The notes: generated from the letters alone by a model not told the origin. DNA of 64,000 bases from Lentibacillus cibarius (GCF_005887555.1 NZ_VCIA01000001.1:1364001-1428000); one strand, 5' to 3'. Numbered from the stretch's first letter, positions 45,062 to 53,916 are shown. Numbers and translations are program-made.

Positions 45062-45308
45062 AATGGTGCCTCCTTGGTTGTTACTAATTTGACATTGATA
45101 ATGATAAATGTAAATTCACTCAACGTGGGTACAGTGGATTACACCTTTTATTGTGTGGGTTTTGCTGGATTATCCTAACACCACGGATTAGGTATATTAT
45201 AGCAGAAACAATGAGTGCAATCACAATTACCTTGAAAGAGTAAAAATAATGAGAAGCAACAGCAGCCAATATGTAAACTGATTCAAATTAAAACAAAGAA
45301 GAATTTTC

Positions 45309-45515
45309 ATGGACTTTTTTAGACTTGCTTTTTTATCAATGCAATGGTCATCAGTCTTAATGTAGCGGTAACTTATATTGTTATAGTAAATCTCATTTTC
45401 TACCAACCTATTCGTCCATTTACAATTGTTGCTCCTGCCTTTGGTTACGGAGTAATGAATAAATATAACCCCGTATTTCACAAGCTATGGGATAGATGGT
45501 TTGGGAATAGATGGT
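45309..45515 (+). pseudogene. Frameshifted copy of the small membrane protein at 51498
   Basis: Adding one T to the six-T run near 45328 restores MDFFRLAFFINAMVISLNVA and the full frame to WDRWFGNRW, closely matching the intact paralogue, which has seven T. As it stands, the frame stops after about 18 codons. Confidence 0.85.
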
Positions 45516-45665
45516 GATTGTTTATAAAGTAGAATAATTAAGAAGTTTCTACTCAGGGGATTGTTATCCTGTTAATGTGGTAACTACATAAATTAGCAAA
45601 AATACATTCTATGTCACATCATGTGCCTTATTTGCTGCAATAGAATAAGCACCATTAAAAAGGTG

Positions 45666-45983
45666 CTAAATCTCTTCCATTTGTAAATTTCCAAAAGGAG
45701 TAACTATATTTCCATTCATAACATCATTAGCTGTTATAGTAATCCTAGTTTGATAAGAAAACGATTCAATTAAAAAGAGTTCGTTTCCTTTTTCCCACAG
45801 CCATTTATGAACGTTCTCTCTCGAAACTCCACAACCTCTACTCGCAGTTGCTTGATCAGTAATATTTAGTTCTAATGCTAGCTTGCCTTCAACCACAAAT
45901 ACCATTGTGTGTACGGGTTTTATAGGCGTTTGAATATATCCTTCGATAAGGCCTTCCTTATTATAGAATTTTATTACTACCAC
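45666..45983 (-). CDS. Hypothetical protein, about 100 aa, start uncertain
   Basis: Not recognised; beta-rich (IKFYNKEGLIEGYI, then TMVFVVEGKLALEL, then RITITANDVMNG). The only standard start (GTG at 45983) lies inside the AGGAGGTG ribosome site; the optimally spaced codon is ATA. Either a rare start is used or the gene is damaged. Confidence 0.5.
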   Translation of the reverse strand: MVVIKFYNKEGLIEGYIQTPIKPVHTMVFVVEGKLALELNITDQATASRGCGVSRENVHKWLWEKGNELFLIESFSYQTRITITANDVMNGNIVTPFGNLQMEEI

Positions 45984-46473
45984 CTCCTATTATCAGAACT
46001 AATTCGATAAAAAGTGGGATAATCCTTTATTTTTTTCTTGTTGCACATAATCATTCTTACATGATATAAAATTCAAAAATAGCCCAATTTATACATCGTG
46101 TATTATGTTCAAATTAGTCCCCAGAATGCAGCAAATAACGGGGCTAAAAAGAAATAGATTGGAAAATTGGGTTCATCTACTATTATTTATTATTATTGTA
46201 TGAGTTTGCGATATATAGGTCTCACGTCCTAATATGAACGTATTTCGCCGTCTACTCTTATTTATCAGCCAATGTATCATCGCGATTCTTCCTGTGCAAG
46301 TTCAATGGGTTATCCGCACCTTAAAGAATCTGCATATGCAGATAACCTTATAAAAGGCAAAACGGATAATTCAGGGAAAACCCTTCATAATGTTACTCAT
46401 TTTACCGATAATACAGGTAAATGAACGTGGTTCAATTGAACTAGTTATTTAGTTTATCCGATAATGGCAAACT
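45984..46473. other. Interval with a decayed HAD-gene remnant
   Basis: 46190-46290 on the minus strand resembles the C-terminal end of the HAD-like gene at 49450 (compare DDTLADK with the paralogue ETLAKH), but with stops and shifts. Otherwise no gene. Confidence 0.45.
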
Positions 46474-46587
46474 TATCGAAAGGTAAGGACGCAAAACCAA
46501 GGACCTAAAGCTCATTAGCTAAGGTAGCCTAGTTACCGAAGTAAGCTCTCTTAATAGGTGTACCTATCTTGTTTGGTTCGCCTTTTT
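46474..46587 (+). promoter_or_regulatory. Cyclic-di-GMP-I riboswitch with intrinsic terminator
   Basis: The aptamer core matches the GEMM-I consensus: AAGGACGCAAAACCAAGGAC, CTAAAGCTCATTAGCT and AAGGTAGCCTAGTTACCGAA (46481-46540). Downstream, AGGTGTACC (46556-46564) can pair with GGTTCGCCT (46575-46583), followed by TTTT: a rho-independent terminator before the Spo0E-type gene. GAAGTAAG (46539) can also pair with CTTACTTC (46575-46592 region), a possible competing fold. Whether c-di-GMP switches the operon on or off cannot be decided by eye. Confidence 0.88.
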
Positions 46588-46629
46588 GAGTATCCTTACT
46601 TCAGAGTGAAGATTTTAGGAGGTAATGGG

Positions 46630-46824
46630 ATGCTTATAACAGATCATAAAATAACAACAGACTACCTACTGGAATTGATTAATCATAAGAAAGAAACGAT
46701 GATAAAGGTTGCTGAAACATTTGGTTTTAATAGTGATAAGACATTAGAATGCAGTCAAGAATTAGATGAGTTAATTATAAAACATCAGCGAATGACAAAA
46801 TTAGAAAGAAAAAGCACAACATGA
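46630..46824 (+). CDS. Spo0E-like aspartyl-phosphate phosphatase
   Basis: 64 residues from the ATG after AGGAGGTAATGGG. The Spo0E signature SQELDELI (Ser42-Ile49, Asp46 required in the family) is present, preceded by LLELINHKKETMIKVAETFG, the usual two-helix hairpin. Spo0E proteins remove phosphate from Spo0A~P and delay sporulation; relatives act on other receivers. The next gene, overlapping by four bases, encodes a receiver domain and is an obvious candidate partner. Confidence 0.88.
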   Translation: MLITDHKITTDYLLELINHKKETMIKVAETFGFNSDKTLECSQELDELIIKHQRMTKLERKSTT

Positions 46825-47186
46825 GAACGATATTAATAGCGGATGATTCAACGTTTATGAGAAGATTTTTAAAACGTAAGATTCAACAACATGGACATCT
46901 AGACATTGTTGAAGCAACCGATGGACAAAAAGCGATTGAGGCATATAAACAAATACGTCCAGATATTGTTTTCCTCGATATAACGATGCCAAATGTAAAT
47001 GGCTTAACTGCATTGAAGGAAATTATAGCGTTTGATTTGAAAGCAAAAGTGGTTATGTGTTCAGCTATGGGTACAGAATCAAATGTTATTGAGGCACTGC
47101 AACTAGGGGCAATAGATTTTATTGTTAAGCCTAATTTTGAAAGTTTAGTTAACGTTTTAGATAAACTGGATTCCAACACAGAATAG
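46821..47186 (+). CDS. CheY-like single-domain response regulator
   Basis: 121 residues, one receiver domain: acidic pocket Asp8/Asp9 (IADDSTF), phospho-acceptor Asp53 (FLDITMP), Ser81 (CSAMG) and Lys103 (VKPN). No output domain, as in CheY. Overlaps the phosphatase gene (ATGA), so both proteins are made together. No histidine kinase or flagellar gene lies nearby; the phosphodonor must come from elsewhere. Confidence 0.93.
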   Translation: MRTILIADDSTFMRRFLKRKIQQHGHLDIVEATDGQKAIEAYKQIRPDIVFLDITMPNVNGLTALKEIIAFDLKAKVVMCSAMGTESNVIEALQLGAIDFIVKPNFESLVNVLDKLDSNTE

Positions 47187-47198
47187 GAGTGGTAAACA

Positions 47199-47414
47199 AT
47201 GAAGCGTAATGGTTTATGTGTACACTGTGGGAAAATTGATCAACTTATGCATGATTTATGTAACGAATGCTACGAAATAGAACAAAACAATATTAAGGCG
47301 GTTAAAAAGGTTTTATTTAAATATCCAAATTCAAATGCTATAGATTTATCCATAAAAACTGGCATTTCTATTGACGGTATAACCCGTTTAATTAAAAAGG
47401 GAACATTAATATAA
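47199..47414 (+). CDS. YvyF-like zinc-ribbon protein
   Basis: 71 residues: two CxxC pairs (Cys7/Cys10, Cys21/Cys24; CVHCGKID, LCNECYEIE) followed by a winged-helix-like part (NAIDLSIKTGISIDGITRLI, KKGTLI). This arrangement matches the flagellar-operon protein YvyF (TIGR03826 type) of Bacillus. It lies 12 bp after the CheY-like gene with a GGAGTGG site, completing a three-gene operon. A link to motility or sporulation control is inferred. Confidence 0.75.
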   Translation: MKRNGLCVHCGKIDQLMHDLCNECYEIEQNNIKAVKKVLFKYPNSNAIDLSIKTGISIDGITRLIKKGTLI

Positions 47415-47462
47415 TTCTAGCCAACAAAACAATGCAGAACAACTCCAAAAGTCCTTTTATGG

Positions 47463-47720
47463 TCATCTATGTATTATTTGCATTATATAAGTCCTCACGT
47501 TCTCATATGGCCGTATTCCATCTTCTGTACTTGTTTGTATAAGATGCTTAGCCAATGTTTCATTGCTATAAGTCATATCATCTAAAATTACGAATGCATC
47601 CGCTTCTTCTTTTATTTTACTACGTCCATACCTGTCATGTTGCACTGAATTACTACAGATTAGATATCAATTGATTAAACCGCACATCTGTCTGTTGCAC
47701 CCAAATCTTCTGTAATAACA
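47463..47720 (-). pseudogene. Deletion chimera of two cargo genes
   Basis: The ORF reads HDRYGRSKIKE (matching HNGYGRKKIKE of the 49931 gene) joined directly to EADAFVILDDM (matching the HAD gene 49450). Upstream, 47650-47720 still aligns with 50112-50180, including TTAGATATCAATTGATTAAA. Relative to the intact locus, about 450 bp were deleted at a GAA repeat. Confidence 0.8.
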
Positions 47721-47883
47721 TACCAAGCCTTAGCCACCAGATGAGAAGGACGGCTTTTACCTGTAGCTTTTCATAACTGAACAGCTTCAGTTAGTATAGC
47801 TAGCCTTATACTCCAATGAATGGCGTTTTCTGTGACAACATAAACAATTTTACCAAGCACATCCCTCACATTCATCGATCTTT

Positions 47884-48465
47884 TTAATTCTGTTCAGTTA
47901 ATTCCACGATATCTATATATTCCTCATATTCAATGTCATCCTTATTTCGATTACACTTGATACAAGCACAAACACAGTTGCTTGGTGTGCTTGCTCCGCC
48001 TTTTGCTCTAGGAACTTTATGATCAATTGTGTCACCGTAGAAACCGCAATAATGGCATATAAAACCATCCCGTTCTAATACAAATTTCCATAAAGTTTTC
48101 CTATTGAAGAAATGATGAATTAGCGTACTATGTACAATGCCTGCCGCTCCCTCTTCCACTAACCTCTTCGCTTTGTCATAGCTTATTATATTTTCATACT
48201 TATAATTACTTGTATTGCGTCCACGGATGGTAATTTCTTTAGTCGCATCTAGCAATGATGAATCAAAACTATATTCCTGTCTTGGACCAAGTATTCTTTC
48301 ATGCCTACGATCTTTGCAGTCCCGACAATATGATTTTCTTTTGCTTGGCCTGTTGTGTTTCCCGCCTGTAGCCGGAAAACTTTTCATATATTTATATTCA
48401 CCACAAATTTTACATCTCTTATAGAGCCTACAAGTGTCACCCGTACTTACTCCCCTTACCCCCAT
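47884..48465 (-). CDS. HNH endonuclease
   Basis: 193 residues after a GGGGGTGAAC site. An N-terminal zinc ribbon (CKICGEYK, CRDCKDRRHER) and a C-terminal HNH nuclease: GFICHYCGF, TIDHKVPRAKGGASTPSNCV and CIKCNRNK. HNH enzymes of this kind occur as phage/plasmid nucleases, homing enzymes or restriction components. No partner methylase nearby. Confidence 0.88.
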   Translation of the reverse strand: MGVRGVSTGDTCRLYKRCKICGEYKYMKSFPATGGKHNRPSKRKSYCRDCKDRRHERILGPRQEYSFDSSLLDATKEITIRGRNTSNYKYENIISYDKAKRLVEEGAAGIVHSTLIHHFFNRKTLWKFVLERDGFICHYCGFYGDTIDHKVPRAKGGASTPSNCVCACIKCNRNKDDIEYEEYIDIVELTEQN

Positions 48466-48585
48466 TAGTTCACCCCCAATTGGTCATTATGCTACTAATA
48501 ACCCATGTAATATTACGAATACAATATCATTTTCTTACTTTCAAATCTACCAAGAAGCGGTATAGGGATGACCCCCGGATAAATT

Positions 48586-48846
48586 CTATTCCCCTTTTAC
48601 CAACACAATATCAACCAGATCTAGAATATCTTCCGGTAACCGCTCCTGTCGTTCAACTGCAAATAGAAATTGCCCCAACTCACAAAGCTGCTTTCGCTGA
48701 CTTACATCCAATTTTTCTGCATTCCTTTTTATAAGCCCAAGCAGTATGGCCAAATCATTGTTTGTGTATGTATTTTCCTTTATTTTTAATCGAATGATAT
48801 TTGCTTGTCTATACTCTGATTTATTATTTAATATGGTTTTGTTCAT
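48586..48846 (-). CDS. Small hypothetical protein, 86 aa
   Basis: Not recognised. Helix-rich (NDLAILLGLIKRNAEKLDVS, ILDLVDIVLVKGE), soluble, acidic end. Weak ribosome site (GAGGT) before ATG. Confidence 0.5.
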   Translation of the reverse strand: MNKTILNNKSEYRQANIIRLKIKENTYTNNDLAILLGLIKRNAEKLDVSQRKQLCELGQFLFAVERQERLPEDILDLVDIVLVKGE

Positions 48847-49133
48847 AAAAATACCTCGTTTAAAAAATAGTTAGCCTCTATAGATACCCTACAACAGCAA
48901 CCATTACACATATATTACATATCCTTATAGTTATTGCTTTTACCACGCCATCATCATCAAACCGCTATCCTCTAACTAACTTATATGAAGCGAAACCTCG
49001 GCAACTAATGCGCTGTCAGCTTAGTACAGGAAAATGTAAATAAATGTTCAAACGAATCCATAAAAATACACTGCCAAGTGCTAAAATAGCAAATGGTGTC
49101 AACAAATTGAAGTAAAAAGAAGGTACCGAAAAA

Positions 49134-49349
49134 GTGATACGCGCTTATGATATTTCACAAAGATACGAACTTAATCTAATTGAGCTAAGTATTCTACATG
49201 AACTCACGGACAAATTTCCAATGTATTTATCTATCGATGATTTAGTTGCCATAAAGGTGGATTATACGATGATAGAAAGGAATATAACTCGATTACTATG
49301 CAAAGGATTAATCGAGGAAAGATGGGGTAAGCTTAGGGTTATAAAATAA
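49134..49349 (+). CDS. Small winged-helix-like protein, 71 aa
   Basis: GTG start with little ribosome site. Fits a compact winged helix (LIELSILHELTDKFPMYLSI, then RNITRLLCKGLIEERWGKL). Possible DNA-binding regulator; family not recognised. Confidence 0.5.
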   Translation: MIRAYDISQRYELNLIELSILHELTDKFPMYLSIDDLVAIKVDYTMIERNITRLLCKGLIEERWGKLRVIK

Positions 49350-49449
49350 GATATAAATTTTCAGTTTGTACGGGGTTTATTGAAGGGCTACAAGATGCTT
49401 TATGGGCAGATAACACATAAGCATTCACACTAACACAGGAAGAGAAAGT

Positions 49450-49938
49450 TTACTTATGTAAAATCTGCATGATACAAGCTCTTACATCCTCATATGCCCG
49501 TATCCCGTCTTCTGCTCTTGTTCGTACAAGATGCTTAATCAGTAACCCATCACGATAACGCATATCGTCCAGAATAACGAATGCATCCGCTTCACCAATC
49601 ATAGCAAGATGTTGCTTAATTTCGTTTTCACGGGTATTTCCCTTATCAGTGAATTCAATTCGGTCAATAAATTGTTCTAATCCATATTTTTCAATTAAAA
49701 TGTACTTTAATTGGTCGCGTGACAAATCATAACGCCAGTCACTAATGACCACAATAGTTATCTCCGCAAATAAATTCTTTAACTCTATTAGTATTGCTTT
49801 TAAATTGTCTACACAAACATCATCAAATTGTAGTCCGGGATGTAGCTTTGATGAAACGGAGAACTTGGTCGTTAATACACCATCGAAATCCAAATACATA
49901 TACAAAATCTTATCTTCCATATTCGTTTTTCTATCCAT
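49450..49938 (-). CDS. HAD-like phosphatase/kinase-fold protein
   Basis: 162 residues from the ATG at 49938. HAD motifs: YLDFDGVL (Asp nucleophile and acid), VVISDWR (motif II Ser), FVILDDM (motif IV Asp pair). This matches the small HAD group found beside RNA-repair or toxin-like genes; the substrate is unknown. Its start overlaps the stop of the gene at 49931. Two further decayed copies of its 3' end lie at 46190 and 47463. Confidence 0.8.
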   Translation of the reverse strand: MDRKTNMEDKILYMYLDFDGVLTTKFSVSSKLHPGLQFDDVCVDNLKAILIELKNLFAEITIVVISDWRYDLSRDQLKYILIEKYGLEQFIDRIEFTDKGNTRENEIKQHLAMIGEADAFVILDDMRYRDGLLIKHLVRTRAEDGIRAYEDVRACIMQILHK

Positions 49939-50215
49939 TACTACCACTATTGTCATTCTGTTGCTTATCAACAATCGCTTGCAAAAATTCTTCCCACTTA
50001 TCATCCTCCAAGAAAAAGAAGTCTAGGTAAGCAGTTTCTATTTCCTTGTCAAAGAGATCTATTTCTTTTATCTTTTTCCGTCCATACCCGTTATGTTCCG
50101 CTGAATACATTTGCTGCAGATTAGATATCAATTGATTAAACCGCACATCTGGTTGTTGCTTCCAAATCTTCTGTAGCAACAACATAATACGGTTGATTCG
50201 CTCTTTTTCTCTCAT
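49931..50215 (-). CDS. Small protein Y of the repeated cargo module, 94 aa
   Basis: Starts at the ATG at 50215 after GGAGGTCTGATA. Features: RINRIMLLLQKIWKQQPDVR, FNQLISNL and an acidic end (FFFLEDDKWEEFLQAI). It resembles small phage/plasmid proteins with an IW..PD.R..QLI.N core, function unknown. The same start (MRKKERINRI, IWEKQTDVRF) occurs in the remnant near 55970, and its middle in the chimera at 47463. Confidence 0.6.
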   Translation of the reverse strand: MREKERINRIMLLLQKIWKQQPDVRFNQLISNLQQMYSAEHNGYGRKKIKEIDLFDKEIETAYLDFFFLEDDKWEEFLQAIVDKQQNDNSGSNG

Positions 50216-50397
50216 TATCAGACCTCCATCCATATACTCTATTGTCCCGTCATAATGCTCTTTAACGGTCCCATACTTTGTATCATAAACGATAGCGGTT
50301 TTATTTGCTTTAGCATCAATCCTCGCCCGTTCCCCGTCATCTTGGCCCATTTATCGACCCATGCAAATTTTCTCTTAGGAATTTTATTGTCCGACAA
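50216..50397 (-). pseudogene. Small protein X of the repeated module, frameshifted
   Basis: From a TTG at 50397 the frame gives SDNKIPKRKFAWVDKWAKMT. After a GGGG run, one base off, it continues ERARIDAKANKTAIVYDTK then EHYDGTIEYMDGG and runs into gene Y without a stop. The remnant at 55970 reads DKWARITGERARIDAKDK in a single frame, showing that one base is missing here. Confidence 0.6.
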
Positions 50398-50430
50398 TGA
50401 ACATACCGCCTTTCCGCAATATCTTAAAAG

Positions 50431-50664
50431 TTACCTAACGCTTGTATAATTCCCAGTCGCTTCACGATCAGATATAACCTTAATCCCCATATTTCGTAGT
50501 TTGCCTACATTTACTTGTCGATCTTTTTCCAATTGTACAAACCTATTCCTAAACATGATTCGAATTATAATTTTCGTGGCGGGAAGCATAACGAACTTCA
50601 CGATAGACCTAATAGCCAAGAATAATAAAATGATTAATAAAAAGAACGCAAGGAAGTCCACCAT
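50431..50664 (-). CDS. Small membrane protein, 77 aa
   Basis: N-terminal membrane helix (FLAFFLLIILLFLAIRSIV), then a basic cytosolic part. Good AAGGGGAATTTC site. Function unknown. Confidence 0.55.
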   Translation of the reverse strand: MVDFLAFFLLIILLFLAIRSIVKFVMLPATKIIIRIMFRNRFVQLEKDRQVNVGKLRNMGIKVISDREATGNYTSVR

Positions 50665-50949
50665 TGAAATTCCCCTTTCAATTTGAATTTTCCCTTATTA
50701 TATACGATATGTTGTGTGATTGCGATTAGGCAGAACCCGTCCATCTACATTTATGTTCTTAATAAAAAAATCAATACCCTTATAAATATAATGTCACGGT
50801 TATTCCCTTCCGCCTCTTTAACCACTTTAATCAGTCATTTCATGGATTTAAGGTATAGACATGACTGATTAATACTTATAATAGCCTAATAAGACATTAG
50901 GGAAACGCAAGAATAAGAAGAAATCTTAATCGTAAAATGAGGGATTTAA

Positions 50950-51423
50950 GTGGGTACATACTACGCGCTTGGCATTGTAAAAAAGTTCACAGCGAAATCA
51001 AATCAAGAACTTAGTGAAGCCAACTGGGAGGACCACATGAATGAAAGACTTGATATTGACCAATATGCGGTAAGCGTTAAGGATAATGTGATAGAAGGAG
51101 TATTAAAAGAGAAGGTCTTTAGGGAAAACATCGAAGACCTTTATAACAAACTGGTCCAGATTACCAATGATAGGCAGGTTTCCGTTTACCTTGAGGATTC
51201 CGGTACAGACATAGAACAATATCAGACTTGGCGTACAGGAATGACAATAAAAGAATATGATTCCAATATCACTTTGACCGTGGAACTTGTTATTTTGTTT
51301 ATCGAAGGCAAAGTTATTGTTGAGGAATTTAGCATCGAACCAAAACTGATCAATTGGCTGTTTCGACACGCCAGCCTTTCGAATCCACTTGCCGGTTGTA
51401 TTATGTCGGATATAGTCGGATAG
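50950..51423 (+). CDS. 157-aa protein, paralogue 2 of a duplicated family
   Basis: GTG start. Same length and architecture as the protein at 43869 (MGTYYALGIVKKFTAKS, NIEDLYNKLVQI, VEEFSIEPKLINWLFRHA, NPLAGCIMSDIVG). Followed after 74 bp by the intact small membrane protein. No known family assigned; conservation of the pair suggests a working unit. Confidence 0.75.
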   Translation: MGTYYALGIVKKFTAKSNQELSEANWEDHMNERLDIDQYAVSVKDNVIEGVLKEKVFRENIEDLYNKLVQITNDRQVSVYLEDSGTDIEQYQTWRTGMTIKEYDSNITLTVELVILFIEGKVIVEEFSIEPKLINWLFRHASLSNPLAGCIMSDIVG

Positions 51424-51497
51424 ATTTCGTTTAGTTATATGTAAGTACTTTCAAGAATATCCACGCTAACAATCAAACAAAACAAAGAGAATTAACG

Positions 51498-51707
51498 ATG
51501 GACTTTTTTAAAATTGCTTTTTTTATCAATGCTATGACCATCTGTCTTAATGTAGCAGTTACGTATATGGTTGTAGCGGATCTTTTCCTTAATCAGCCCA
51601 CAGCACCTTTTACCATCGTTAGTCTTGCATTTGGTTACGGAATAATGATTAAGTATAATTTCGTTTTTCATGAGTTGTGGGATAAATGGTTTGGGGATAG
51701 AAAGTGA
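51498..51707 (+). CDS. Small membrane protein, 69 aa
   Basis: Two hydrophobic segments (AFFINAMTICLNVAVTYMVV and PFTIVSLAFGYGIMI) and a WDKWFGDRK end. The frameshifted paralogue is at 45309. Associated with the 157-aa protein in both loci. Confidence 0.65.
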   Translation: MDFFKIAFFINAMTICLNVAVTYMVVADLFLNQPTAPFTIVSLAFGYGIMIKYNFVFHELWDKWFGDRK

Positions 51708-52063
51708 TCAAACTGCAAAACATTTTTTGACGTGTAACTTAAACGGATAAGAAGCGGGAGATAGCGTTGACTTTGATGCAAGATAAAAGAATGCCCCGCG
51801 GAGATTTCTTCTCCACAGGACCAAGATTAGTTCTATTTTAATCATTCAACACGCTTTGAAATAACCACACAGCTCGCTAATAACTTTTTATTTTGACTGT
51901 ACCGCTAAACCTACTGTTAAAATTTCATTAGCCTCATTAAATGAAAGCAACAGAATTTCATTATTAATTATCCAACCAGATCTGTTTCACTTTTCCCTTC
52001 AGCTATTTTCCGAAAAGACATATAAAAAAGAAGTGGATAGGAGGTCTGACCACAAGTGTTTGA
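51708..52063. other. Interval with a dispersed hairpin repeat
   Basis: 51788-51822 is a diverged copy (GCCCCGCGGAGATTT / TCTCCACAGGACC). No gene seen in the rest. Confidence 0.55.
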
Positions 52064-52774
52064 TTATACCTCTTTATTAACTATTGAACAGATACTTGAA
52101 ACAGCATTAAATAGCCTCAAACAATCTATTTCAGTTAAATTATATTCTGATCTCCCATGCAATAGCCAATGTCTATTAATAGAGGATGGTTCAGTATTAT
52201 TAAAGTCTGACTTCTCGTATAACTTCCTAACAAAATTATTATATGAAAGCCACACATATTTCTCTATAACACTCTTATTTCCTTCAATTTTATCAACTTG
52301 TATTTGACATACTTTCATCATTCTTACATTAGTTTTATCCGGATAAAAACTTGATAAAATTCCTTCTATAACTGTAATCAACGTTATTGAAGTGATAATA
52401 TATTTTTTATTTTCATATGAAAATACACATTCTTTAATAGCAGTTTTAAATTTTTCATCAATAGTAGAACTTAATATTCCATCTACTAAACCTACAAAAT
52501 TATAGCGCTCATTTTCCGTGAAATACCAATAAAAAAACTGATTTATATCTTTAATTTCACTTGTCTGTCCCAAAACATTGATTGGATAAATTGCCATTTC
52601 AATCGGAAGTGTCCACCCAGTTTCATCAATTTTTGTAATTACATTATCCAAAGTTCTCGAAAACTGTTCTGACATTTCTTCTGCATCTTTTTTTACTTTT
52701 TCTTTAAAATTAGTTTGAATTTTAGAAAGTTGCTCTTCGCTTAATTTACTATGGATATCATTAACTTCTGTCAT
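52064..52774 (-). CDS. Hypothetical protein, 236 aa
   Basis: The start at 52774 follows GAGGGGTGTGACG. Helical N-terminus, hydrophobic stretch ITSITLITVIEGIL, and a C-terminal NRHWLLHGRSEYNLTEIDCL segment. The NRHxxxHG....Y..D.L pattern is seen in several uncharacterised bacterial proteins. No enzymatic motif recognised. Confidence 0.6.
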   Translation of the reverse strand: MTEVNDIHSKLSEEQLSKIQTNFKEKVKKDAEEMSEQFSRTLDNVITKIDETGWTLPIEMAIYPINVLGQTSEIKDINQFFYWYFTENERYNFVGLVDGILSSTIDEKFKTAIKECVFSYENKKYIITSITLITVIEGILSSFYPDKTNVRMMKVCQIQVDKIEGNKSVIEKYVWLSYNNFVRKLYEKSDFNNTEPSSINRHWLLHGRSEYNLTEIDCLRLFNAVSSICSIVNKEV

Positions 52775-52824
52775 CGTCACACCCCTCTCTTCCATATTAT
52801 ACTTTAAAATATAAAAGGTAATGA

Positions 52825-52905
52825 AAGCCCCTGCAGAGATTTTTTACTCTCCACAGAACTTCAATAAATCAGCACTTTGAGACTTTAAAACAATGGGGTC
52901 TGACC
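52825..52905. repeat. Dispersed hairpin repeat plus GGGTCTGACCC palindrome
   Basis: AAAGCCCCTGCAGAGATT / CTCTCCACAGAACTT and, 30 bp on, GGGGTCTGACCC. The same two elements occur together at 58089-58165. Confidence 0.6.
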
Positions 52906-53091
52906 CTATTACCGAGAGTTTTAGTTTTGGTTGGTCATTTTTAGCTAAAATAATGTTTGACTTATTTACTATTATACGCTGATCCCAATATCATGATCAA
53001 TCCACGTAACCAATATATCACTCACTTTTCATTCCGACTAATCTTATTAAATACTCTATACTTTGCCTTTGTCCATCTATTACAAATACAT

Positions 53092-53916
53092 CTATATACG
53101 AAAACTAAAATCTTTTAATGTGAGTTTACTTTCTAATGGCACTGTGGTTATTTTAGCAAAACGAAAAGCGTCTTTCTTTTTAGGTATTGGTAAATAAAAA
53201 GTATTTCCTTCCTCTAATTCAGGTACAATGTAATCCACTCTATTTTTTATTAAAGTTCTAATTAGAGAATGAACTTGCTTTCCAATATTGATTAAATCAT
53301 TAATATCAATTAATTCACCGTAACGGTATCTTAATAAATTTCGTTCTTCCTGAAGTTTAGTAATACCGGGTTGAATTTCAGGAGTAAGATTTGGAATAAC
53401 AAAAGCTTCTTGTTTACTTTTAAATGCTTTTTCAATCGTTTCATTATCATAACTAATAGGCAGGCCATCTAAAGAAGTTTTACGTCTATGCAACTCATTT
53501 TTATTCAAAGTTCCGCTAAATGGTCTCAGGGCAACTGTCAGTCCATGTTTGTATTGGTTGTAGAAAAATCTGTAGTCATTAAAAAACTCTAGCACCGATT
53601 GAGTATAATCAATTAGATTTTGTGAACCTGTTGCAAAAACCGCTAAGTTTTCTTCTTTTCCTTCGATTTGATCAGTCATTACTGCCTCGAGATATGACTT
53701 GCTAGGAACCATGTAAGCTTTCAACAATTCATCAACGGATAAAACCTCAATACGGTTAGCTGCTTTTCCAATATCTCTTGCATAATAGAACACTACTTTT
53801 TTAATAAAATCTTCATTTTCCCTAATATTTTTCATTAGAATTATATAGTCCTCCACATACATAAGCAGCTCTGAAATGGCACTGAATATTAAACCATTTG
53901 TTACCTCATTATAGAT
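53092..53916 (-). pseudogene. 342-aa unknown protein, 3' part beyond IS1380
   Basis: Contains about 275 residues including FFYNQYKHGLTVALRPFSG and a C-terminal beta segment. At 53916 it is cut by IS1380. Reading across the target duplication restores a continuous frame with the ORF at 55600-55808 (ENNYIY joined to NEVTNGLIFSAISELL). An internal ATG (53862) could start a shortened protein. Confidence 0.8.
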
